12,393 bases of DNA from JBDSZL01 sp039925145. GTDB lineage: Bacteria > Acidobacteriota > Vicinamibacteria > Vicinamibacterales > SCN-69-37. Of the stretch, positions 6,809-12,393 are shown in pieces. The notes under the pieces were generated by a model that saw nothing but the letters and a program-made list of their open reading frames with translations, made no database searches and was not told where the DNA came from. The position numbers and the translations under genes were made by a program. The DNA lies in assembly GCA_039925145.1 (NCBI GenBank), contig JBDSZL010000046.1, positions 1 to 12,393 on the forward strand, in the 5' to 3' direction. How positions within the stretch are numbered: position 1 is the first letter of the stretch; each line of letters begins with the position of its first letter.

Positions 6809-7321
6809 CTAGCCCTTGGTGTAAGTGCTCTTGGTGGGCGTTCCGGGGCCACCATCGCGGCCGGGCTGCTCGGTCTCGACCGCCAGCTTGCCACCTTCCA
6901 TGGACAACGTGCGCTTCTGGACGCCGGTGGCGAGTGTCGTGGTGACCACCAGCTTGTCGCCCATCCAGGCCGCCTTCGCGACCTGCTCGGTCTGCTCGCC
7001 GCCGCGGCCCATCGCCATGTTCTTGCTCTCGGTGCCGTCGAGCTTATAGACCATCTTGGTGGGGGCGCCGCCCTGCATGCCGTTGATGGTCAGCGTGGTG
7101 GCGTCCTGCACGATGGTGATCTCCATGCCCAGGCCACCGCGCCCGCCGCCTCGACCACCACCGCCGCCCGGTCCGCCCGCCGGTGCTCCCGGTGCCGCTG
7201 CGCCTGCCGCCGGCGCGTCCATCGTCCACTTGCCCGCGAAGTTGGGCTTTGCCTGCGCCAGAACGCCAGCCGTCATCAGGACGACCGCCGCAATGCTTGC
7301 CATTGTTGTCATGCGCTTCAT
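6809..7321 (-). CDS. Small exported protein with Gly-rich patch (paralogue B)
   Basis: A 170-residue protein with a Sec signal peptide (MKRMTTMASIAAVVLMTAGV) and a good AQA cleavage site after residue 24. The mature N-terminus KPNFAGKWTMD closely matches paralogue A. A Gly/Arg/Ala/Pro patch (37-64) follows, then MEITIVQDATTLTI, YKLDGTESKN (92-101), AAWMGDKLVV and a C-terminal block ending TYTKG. The two proteins align end to end with about the same length, which indicates tandem duplication followed by divergence. B lacks the two Cys of A. AAGGAG lies 10 bp before its ATG, and a strong terminator lies 28 bp after its stop. It starts 61 bp after the MacB-like permease stop in the same direction, so it may belong to the efflux transcript. 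The function is unknown; a periplasmic or surface role is inferred from the signal peptide. Confidence 0.84.
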   Translation of the reverse strand: MKRMTTMASIAAVVLMTAGVLAQAKPNFAGKWTMDAPAAGAAAPGAPAGGPGGGGGRGGGRGGLGMEITIVQDATTLTINGMQGGAPTKMVYKLDGTESKNMAMGRGGEQTEQVAKAAWMGDKLVVTTTLATGVQKRTLSMEGGKLAVETEQPGRDGGPGTPTKSTYTKG

Positions 7322-7331
7322 CTTAAGAGTG

Positions 7332-7337
7332 CTCCTT
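7332..7337 (-). promoter_or_regulatory. Shine-Dalgarno for paralogue B
   Basis: AAGGAG on the minus strand stands 10 bp before the ATG at 7321. It is the strongest ribosome-binding site in the window and supports this start. Confidence 0.72.
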
Positions 7338-7349
7338 GGTAAATCGAGA

Positions 7350-7363
7350 CGGCGAAGTCGCCG
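7350..7363 (-). other. Small GC hairpin between permease gene and paralogue B
   Basis: CGGCG and CGCCG arms enclose a 4-base loop in the 61-bp gap after the permease stop. Only a weak T-containing stretch follows on the minus strand, so this could reduce read-through from the efflux operon into paralogue B, or mean nothing. I see no clear promoter in the gap. Confidence 0.25.
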
Positions 7364-7382
7364 ACCCGAATGCTGACGTGCG

Positions 7383-8603
7383 CTACTCGAATCGTAGCGC
7401 TTCGATGGGGTCCAGACCGGCCGCCTTACGCGCCGGATAGAACCCGAAAAATATACCGACCGCTGCCGAGAACAGCACGGCGATCAAGACCGCATTGAGC
7501 GGGATGCTCGCCGCCAGCCCCTGGTACCGGTTGAGCCCTTCGGACACCAAATACCCGATGGCAATGCCAAGGGCGCCGCCGACGATGCTGATGACGATGG
7601 CTTCGATCAGGAACTGCAGCAGCACGTCCGAACTTCGGGCTCCAATGGCCAAGCGCAGTCCAATCTCACGGGTTCGTTCCGTCACCGAAACCAGCATGAT
7701 GTTCATGATGCCGATTCCTCCCACGACGAGCGACACGCCGGCGATGCCGGCAAGCAGGTTCGTCATGGTGTTCGCCGTCTGGGTGCGAAGAGCCACAATA
7801 TCATCTAGCGTCTGAACCATAAAGTCGTCAGTTTCAGGGCCAGTGCTCCCGTGCAGGGTCCGCAGGGTAGCCGTCACACTGTTGGTCACGGGTGAAATCG
7901 CATCGGCGGACCGCGCCGACACATAGATTCGGTTGATGTTCGTGAAGCCGGTGAGACGCTTCATGACCGTCGTGTAGGGAGCGAAGACCTGGTCGTCCAT
8001 GTTGATGCCGCCGCCGCCGGCCCCCTTGGAGGTCATGACGCCGAGCACCTTGAAGACCTGGTTGCGCACGCGGAGCTGCGTGTCAGTCGGGTCGACGCCT
8101 TCGCCAAAGAGCATGTCTGAGACGTTGGAGCCCAGCACGACCACCTTGGCGGAGGCCTTGACGTCTTCTTCCGTGAAGAAGCTGCCGTATTTGAGGGGCC
8201 AGGAACGGATGGCTGGCAGATCGACGTTCGTCCCTTCGACGTTGGTATTCCAGTTCATGTTGCCGAAGATGAGCTGCAGGCGCGTGTTGGTACTTTCCGC
8301 CACGTACTGCACGTCGGGCAAGTCGCGCAGGGCCTGGGCATCCTCCGGGACGAGGCGCGTGCTGCCCCCGCCACCCGTTCGGACACCGCCAGCTCCTTGA
8401 GCGCTGCCGGCCATCACGGTAATCAGGTTCGTGCCGGCCGTCTTGACCTGCTCCTCAATCTGGGCCTGCGCACCCGTTCCGAGCGCAACCATTGCGATGA
8501 CGGCAGCAACACCGATGATCATGCCGAGCATGGTGAGGGCCGTCCGCATTTTGTTGCGCGCGAGCGCCTTGAACGCGATGCGTATCGTCATCAGAATCGA
8601 CAT
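7383..8603 (-). CDS. MacB-type ABC transporter permease
   Basis: A 406-residue permease with the four-helix MacB layout: TM1 at about 22-43, a periplasmic domain at about 45-275, and three C-terminal helices at about 280-304, 333-355 and 370-388. Hallmarks are ALARNKMRTALTMLGMIIGV (13-32), GGIGIMNIMLVSVTERTREIGLRLA (the FtsX coupling region, 295-319) and the C-terminus PARKAAGLDPIEALRFE. Unlike E. coli MacB, the ATPase is a separate protein, encoded 21 bp upstream. The periplasmic domain carries two short Gly runs (about 70-80 and 194-199). MacB systems couple ATP hydrolysis to export of peptides, lipids or macrolides from the periplasm through TolC; the substrate here is unknown. The annotation is firm as a family call. 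Confidence 0.94.
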   Translation of the reverse strand: MSILMTIRIAFKALARNKMRTALTMLGMIIGVAAVIAMVALGTGAQAQIEEQVKTAGTNLITVMAGSAQGAGGVRTGGGGSTRLVPEDAQALRDLPDVQYVAESTNTRLQLIFGNMNWNTNVEGTNVDLPAIRSWPLKYGSFFTEEDVKASAKVVVLGSNVSDMLFGEGVDPTDTQLRVRNQVFKVLGVMTSKGAGGGGINMDDQVFAPYTTVMKRLTGFTNINRIYVSARSADAISPVTNSVTATLRTLHGSTGPETDDFMVQTLDDIVALRTQTANTMTNLLAGIAGVSLVVGGIGIMNIMLVSVTERTREIGLRLAIGARSSDVLLQFLIEAIVISIVGGALGIAIGYLVSEGLNRYQGLAASIPLNAVLIAVLFSAAVGIFFGFYPARKAAGLDPIEALRFE

Positions 8604-8624
8604 AAGAGGGCAGTCTCCAACAAA

Positions 8625-9488
8625 TCAATGAGCCGCGGAAGGCGCGGCCGTCGCGTCTGGTACCGGGGCGATCTGGTCCGGCTCGGGTGGCGGCAACGCC
8701 GCCAGTTCATCGGCCGCATTGCGGCGATGCAAAACGGGCTGGTCGGCGACCACGCGCCCATCACGGAAGCGGATTAGCCGTGTGCCGTACTCCGCAATAT
8801 CCATCTCGTGCGTGATCAACAGCACGGTGATGCCTTTTTCGCGGTTCAGGCGCTGAAAGATCCCCATCACCTCGATACTCGTGCGCGTATCCAGGTTCCC
8901 GGTGGGCTCGTCCGCGAGCAGGATGGACGGCTCGTTGATGAGCGCCCGGGCGATCGCCACACGCTGCTGCTGCCCACCGGACAACTGGTTGGGCATGTGG
9001 TGGTAGCGCTGACCCAGACCGACCGCGTCGAGCGCGGCGAGAGCGCGCTTGTGCCGATCGGCAGACTTGAAGCCGTTCACGTGCCGATAGAGCAGCGGCA
9101 GTTCGACGTTGTCGATGGCGCTGGTTCTCGTCAGGAGATTGAACCCCTGAAAAACGAACCCGATCTTCTGGTTGCGCACACGGGCGAGGTCGTCCTTCGA
9201 GAGCTGCGAGACATCCCGGCCGTCGAGCTCGTAGACACCGCTCGTCGGCCGATCCAGCGCTCCTGCAATGTGCATGAACGTCGATTTACCCGAGCCGGAC
9301 GGGCCGGTCACAGCCACGAATTCCCCGGCTGCGATGCTTAGGGAGACGCCCCGCAGCGCCCGCACCTCGTGGTCGCCCATCCGGTAAATCTTGGTGAGAT
9401 CCCTCACAGCCATGACGGGCGCGGCCGCTGCTTCAGTGGTCGATGTTGTGCTCACGGCATAATTCCCATCTTCAGGTAGCGGAGTCAC
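8625..9488 (-). CDS. MacB-type ABC transporter ATP-binding protein
   Basis: A 287-residue ATPase with Walker A GPSGSGKST (62-70), Q-loop Gln114 in VFQGFNLL, signature LSGGQQQR (169-176), Walker B ILLADE with Glu194, and H-loop His227. It forms the motor for the permease just downstream. Residues 1-27 are not conserved, so the GTG at 9488 (2 bp after the adaptor stop) competes with an in-frame GTG at 9455. The latter has a GGGA about 9 bp upstream and would give 276 residues. An Ala/Pro-rich tail of about 35 residues (252-287) follows the core and has no counterpart in compact LolD-like ATPases. Its position between adaptor and permease genes is the macAB arrangement with macB split in two. 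Confidence 0.94.
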   Translation of the reverse strand: MTPLPEDGNYAVSTTSTTEAAAAPVMAVRDLTKIYRMGDHEVRALRGVSLSIAAGEFVAVTGPSGSGKSTFMHIAGALDRPTSGVYELDGRDVSQLSKDDLARVRNQKIGFVFQGFNLLTRTSAIDNVELPLLYRHVNGFKSADRHKRALAALDAVGLGQRYHHMPNQLSGGQQQRVAIARALINEPSILLADEPTGNLDTRTSIEVMGIFQRLNREKGITVLLITHEMDIAEYGTRLIRFRDGRVVADQPVLHRRNAADELAALPPPEPDQIAPVPDATAAPSAAH

Positions 9489-9490
9489 GG

Positions 9491-11389
9491 TCAGTTGCCA
9501 CCGCCGCGTCCGCCACCGCCACCGCCACCGCCGCGTCCACCACCGCCACCACCGCCGCCGCCACCAGGCCCGCGATCGCCGCCACCACCCAAGGGAGCCG
9601 GACCGAAGCCACCGCCACCGCGATTAGGCTGCTGCCCAAAAATGCTCTGGTTCTGCCGTTGCGCCGCGGTGATCGGCAGCACGATGTTCGTGACGACTTG
9701 CTGTCCAACTGTCAGGTCGCCATTGACGAGTTGGCTCGCCGTGCCGTCATTGATGCCGGTCGTGACACGAATCGACTTGAGTTCCTTCTTATCGGCGTCC
9801 CAAGTCCAGACCTGCCCGTTGATAGTACGCCGCTCGGTGGGCGCAAACAGATCGTCAATCTTGTCCGCATCGAGCGCGACGGGCGCAGCATCGAGTGTGG
9901 CTTGGCCGCCGCGGGCACCGCCATTGCGGCCACCTGCGCCGGGCCCGCCGGGCCGGCCGCCGCGGCCACCGGCGAATTGCGCTCGCATACGCTCGCGCTC
10001 TTCGGGCGTCATATTGGCGAAGCCACCCCGACCAGCGCCACGGCCTTGGCCGACCCCACCACCGCCTGGCGTCCCCTGGCCGCGGCCGCCGGCGAGTCCC
10101 TGGGCGCCTTCTCCACGACCACCGCGCGCCTGAGCGCCGGCTCCCGCTTCAACGCCGGAGCGACGCTGGCGCTGGCCAGCTCCCTGAGCGTCAGCCGCCT
10201 GTCCGCGGCCCTGTCCATCGCGGCCCGCCGCGCCGGGTGTGGCGCTGGGTTGCGCGCCGGAAGGAGGCGCGCCGGCGACGGCCTGATCGCCACCTTGACG
10301 TTGACGGCGTCCGCCTGACGCGCCGGATGCCGCTGCATCTGGCGCACCGGCGCCACCGTCACCGCGACCGCCGGCATTGACGCCGCGGCCCTGGCCCAGT
10401 TGCGGGGGCGTCAGTCCGAGCGCCGTGTACATGTCGCTCGTGGGGCGGAAACGCAGCGCCTGGTTGGGCACGCGAATGACGTTGTCTTCTGTCTGGACGA
10501 TGATGCGCACTGTCGCGGTGAGACTGGGTCGCAGCCGTAGGTCCGGATTGGGCGCGTTAATCCACACCGGATAGGTGACGACGTTGTTCTGCGTGGTCGC
10601 GTTGAGCCGCACTTGCTCGACTTCCCCTGAGAACATCTGATTCGGATAGGTCTCCACGGAGAACTGGACCGGCATGCCTTTACGAATTTTGCCAATCTCG
10701 GCCTCGTCGACGCCGGCCGTGAGCTTCAACTGCCGCAGGTCGGTCGCAATCGTGAAGAACTGCGGCGTCGTCATGCTCGCCTGCACGGTCTGTCCCCGGT
10801 CAACCCGGCGGTCGACCACGACTCCGTCGATCGGCGCGTAGATTTTCGTATAGGAGACGTTGAGCTTGGCCTGATCGAGGTTGGCCTGATTGGTGACCAA
10901 TTGCTTTCTGGCAGAGTCGACGGCGGTGGTGCGGGTCTTGACCGTCAGGATGGCCTGGTCGAGCTGCTGCTGATTGGCGAGCCCCTTCTCCGCCATCTGC
11001 TGTGTGCGCTCGAGCTGCTTCTGTGTGTCGAGCAGCTGCACTTCTTGACTCGCAATCTCGCCCTTCTGGCGCTCGACGTTGGCGCTCTGCAGGTCAACCT
11101 GCACTTGCAGCAACTGGGGATCGAGCTCTGCCAGTAACTTGCCCGCCTTCACGATGCTATTGAAGTCGACGTAGATGTCCTTGACGGTGCCCGAAACCTG
11201 CGATCCAATGGCGACCGTGCGGAGAGCCTCGAGCGTGCCCGTGGCCTGAACCACCTCGGTGACCGGCCCTTGTGTGATCGTCGTCTGCACGACCTGGGGC
11301 TTCTCGACCGTCTTGCCATAGGTGTAGTAGTAGTAGGCGCCCCCGCCTCCCACTGCTAACAGAATGAGTACGATAACCAGCTTTTTCAT
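9491..11389 (-). CDS. MacA/HlyD-type periplasmic adaptor with Gly-rich insertion
   Basis: A 632-residue membrane fusion protein; typical MacA proteins have about 370-400 residues. The N-terminal anchor (4-23) is followed by a lipoyl half-domain (GTLEALRTVAIGSQVSGTV, 51-69), a long alpha-hairpin rich in Gln and Leu (about 91-178), and the second lipoyl half (YAPIDGVVVDRRVDRGQTV, 184-202). A beta-barrel domain covers about 205-300. The membrane-proximal domain starts at VIRVPNQALRFRP (304-316). It is then interrupted by a Gly/Arg/Ala/Gln-rich stretch (about 331-497) and resumes with INGQVWTWDADKKELKSIRVTTG (523-545) and VNGDLTVGQQVVT (555-567). The end (588-632) is nearly all Gly with a few Arg. 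Adaptors link inner-membrane pumps to a TolC-type duct. It lies 9 bp after an RND pump gene and 2 bp before the ABC genes, so it may serve either or both. Confidence 0.93.
   Translation of the reverse strand: MKKLVIVLILLAVGGGGAYYYYTYGKTVEKPQVVQTTITQGPVTEVVQATGTLEALRTVAIGSQVSGTVKDIYVDFNSIVKAGKLLAELDPQLLQVQVDLQSANVERQKGEIASQEVQLLDTQKQLERTQQMAEKGLANQQQLDQAILTVKTRTTAVDSARKQLVTNQANLDQAKLNVSYTKIYAPIDGVVVDRRVDRGQTVQASMTTPQFFTIATDLRQLKLTAGVDEAEIGKIRKGMPVQFSVETYPNQMFSGEVEQVRLNATTQNNVVTYPVWINAPNPDLRLRPSLTATVRIIVQTEDNVIRVPNQALRFRPTSDMYTALGLTPPQLGQGRGVNAGGRGDGGAGAPDAAASGASGGRRQRQGGDQAVAGAPPSGAQPSATPGAAGRDGQGRGQAADAQGAGQRQRRSGVEAGAGAQARGGRGEGAQGLAGGRGQGTPGGGGVGQGRGAGRGGFANMTPEERERMRAQFAGGRGGRPGGPGAGGRNGGARGGQATLDAAPVALDADKIDDLFAPTERRTINGQVWTWDADKKELKSIRVTTGINDGTASQLVNGDLTVGQQVVTNIVLPITAAQRQNQSIFGQQPNRGGGGFGPAPLGGGGDRGPGGGGGGGGGGRGGGGGGGGRGGGN
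9494..9628 (-). repeat. Poly-Gly tail coded by simple GC-rich repeats
   Basis: The last 45 codons of the adaptor gene are almost all Gly. At DNA level this is a run of CCACCG/CCGCCA hexamers on the plus strand. A 14-bp unit, CCACCGCCGCGTCC, occurs at 9498-9511 and again at 9525-9538, exactly 27 bp (nine codons) apart. Such in-frame repeats are prone to length change by slippage, which would alter tail length without breaking the frame. Confidence 0.8.
9899..10399 (-). repeat. Low-complexity Gly/Arg-coding insertion in the adaptor gene
   Basis: About 167 codons (residues 331-497) of Gly, Ala, Arg, Gln and Pro split the membrane-proximal domain. The part at 310-420 is Ala/Gln/Arg-rich, while 420-497 has GGRG-type units. 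One short ordered-looking motif, MTPEERERMRAQFAGG (460-475), with a clear charged helix, sits inside it. No nucleotide-level tandem repeat as regular as in the tail is visible. Confidence 0.8.
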
Positions 11390-11398
11390 GGTCTGTAT

Positions 11399-12393
11399 TT
11401 AGGCCTGCTCAGGATTCGAGTGCGCCGCCCCTCGGCGCAGTCCGCTAAAACCTTCTTCGAACAACGTGTAGACGCTGGGAACGAGCACCAGCGTCACGAG
11501 AGTAGAGGTCAGCAACCCCCCGATGACGACCCGCGCGAGGGGGGCCTGCAGTTCGCCGCCTTCTCCGACGCCAAACGCCATGGGCACGAGGCCCAGGATG
11601 GTGGTGAGGGTGGTCATCAGAATCGGCCGCAACCGGGTGCGACCCGCCAGCTCCACGGCCTCACGCAGTGGCGTGCCGTCCCGGCGGCGGAGCACATTGG
11701 TGTAATCGACCAGGAGAATCGCGTTGCTGACGACGATGCCGGCGAGCATGATCACGCCTATATACGCCTGCAGACTGAAGGTTGTTGACGTCAACTTCAG
11801 CGCCAGTACCACGCCGATGGCTGCCACCGGCACCGAGAACATGACGATGAACGGGTCGCGGAGCGACTCGTACTGCGAGGCCATGACCGCATAGACCAGC
11901 AGGACACCCAGCAGCAACAGGGTCCGCAGCTGGTTGAACGCCGTGGCCTGCTGCTCGACTTCGGCGCCAAATCCCACGGAAAAGCCCAGTGGCACGTTGA
12001 CCTGGGGCAATTGGGCCTGGACGGCCCTGACGGCATCGCCGAGGCTCGTGTCGGCGTCGAGCTCGGCGCTGACGCGCGTGACCCGCTGCTGATTCTTGCG
12101 CTGAATCTGCGTCGGGCCGGTCTGCGACTTGATGTCGAGCACGTTACGCGCGCGCAGCACCAGGCCCTGCGGCGTGCTGAGGAGCACGTCGTTTACCGAT
12201 TCAGTGCGCGAGCGATCCTCTTCGCGGAGGCGCACGATGATGGGAAACTCCTTGCCTTCCTGTCGGAAGGTAGCGGCCTGCGTGCCGCTGATGTTCGTGC
12301 GAATGGTGTTGGCGACGCCCGAAACGGTGAGCCCTAGGAGGGCGGCCTTGGGCCGATCGACCCGAATCGCCAGCTCGGGCCGGCCTTCCTGCC
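11399..12393 (-). CDS. RND (HAE1-type) efflux pump, C-terminal part (5' end outside window)
   Basis: The frame stays open to the right edge: 330 residues, with the first 52 lying upstream of the first in-window start-like codon (GTG at 12235). That upstream stretch is clearly coding (GRPELAIRVDRPKAALLGLT, then ISGTQAATFRQEGKEFPIIV, porter-domain motifs), so GTG 12235 is not the start. In window numbering, about residues 53-150 finish the porter and docking domains. Five helices then follow at about 157-173, 180-200, 207-228, 256-276 and 288-310, as expected for TM8-TM12. Motifs: ASQYESLRDPFIVMFSVP, GIVVSNAILLVDY, RLRPILMTTLTTILGLVPMA, LVPSVYTLFEE. RND pumps export drugs, lipids or metals with proton drive through an adaptor and a TolC-type channel. 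The adaptor gene begins 9 bp downstream. Confidence 0.94.
   Translation of the reverse strand, partial: QEGRPELAIRVDRPKAALLGLTVSGVANTIRTNISGTQAATFRQEGKEFPIIVRLREEDRSRTESVNDVLLSTPQGLVLRARNVLDIKSQTGPTQIQRKNQQRVTRVSAELDADTSLGDAVRAVQAQLPQVNVPLGFSVGFGAEVEQQATAFNQLRTLLLLGVLLVYAVMASQYESLRDPFIVMFSVPVAAIGVVLALKLTSTTFSLQAYIGVIMLAGIVVSNAILLVDYTNVLRRRDGTPLREAVELAGRTRLRPILMTTLTTILGLVPMAFGVGEGGELQAPLARVVIGGLLTSTLVTLVLVPSVYTLFEEGFSGLRRGAAHSNPEQA

Noticed and set aside
9494..9575. Possible CRISPR or tandem-repeat array
   Set aside because: The repeats are short, contiguous and in-frame Gly codons with no spacers.
9494..9575. G-quadruplex on the minus strand
   Set aside because: The G runs are mostly two bases long, so only weak two-layer quadruplexes could form. 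I do not see enough runs of three or more G to claim one.
9495..10133. Plus-strand Pro-rich open frame with long Pro runs
   Set aside because: This is the reverse complement of the Gly codon runs in the adaptor gene (GGN read backwards as NCC), so the Pro runs are an artefact.
9443..10318. Plus-strand open frame of 291 residues, rich in Ala and Thr
   Set aside because: Antisense to the adaptor and ATPase genes. Its composition mirrors the Gly-rich coding of the real gene, and it has no recognisable domain.
12235..12235. GTG at 12235 as the start of a short RND protein
   Set aside because: The 52 in-frame codons upstream read as conserved RND porter sequence to the window edge, so the gene simply continues outside.

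Overview
This is a GC-rich window of bacterial chromosome with no mobile elements, RNA genes or CRISPR arrays that I can see. Three things suggest a Gram-negative soil or sediment bacterium: adaptor-dependent RND/ABC efflux genes, a lipoprotein signal, and exported proteins rich in Gly and Arg-Gly. Acidobacteriota (Vicinamibacteria-like) is my best guess. That guess rests on gene style and composition only, with no marker gene to confirm it.

Layout. The left edge (1-610, minus) holds the N-terminal part of an MgtC/SapB-type membrane protein with a DUF4010-like second half. A 107-bp divergent gap separates it from a plus-strand block (718-6092). This block starts with a tight three-gene unit: a GDSL lipase/thioesterase lipoprotein, a YbbA-like ABC ATPase and a YbbP-like FtsX permease. 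It matches the tesA-ybbA-ybbP neighbourhood of E. coli. After a 63-bp gap comes a second plus-strand unit of three overlapping genes: a DksA/TraR zinc-finger regulator, a small ferritin-like protein of unknown function, and folK of folate synthesis.

The plus block converges at 6093-6179 on a minus-strand block that reaches the right edge. Read in the direction of transcription (right to left), it encodes the C-terminal part of an RND (HAE1-type) efflux pump, a MacA/HlyD-type periplasmic adaptor with a large Gly-rich insertion and a poly-Gly tail, a MacB-type ABC ATPase, and a MacB-type permease. The four genes are separated by 2 to 21 bp. Two small exported paralogues follow. Each has a signal peptide and a Gly-rich patch, and a near-perfect intrinsic terminator lies between them.

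How it fits together. The window encodes two distinct type VII (mechanotransmission-type) ABC systems. One is paired with a membrane-anchored GDSL hydrolase and probably handles lipid-like molecules at the membrane. The other is a MacAB-like tripartite pump that appears to share one adaptor with an RND pump. The most unusual elements are the disordered Gly/Arg insertion inside the adaptor and the pair of small Gly-rich secreted proteins downstream. I see no wholly new multi-gene defence or metabolic system. The adaptor insertion and the small exported family are the parts least explained by known biology. No stretch over 300 bp lacks a gene.
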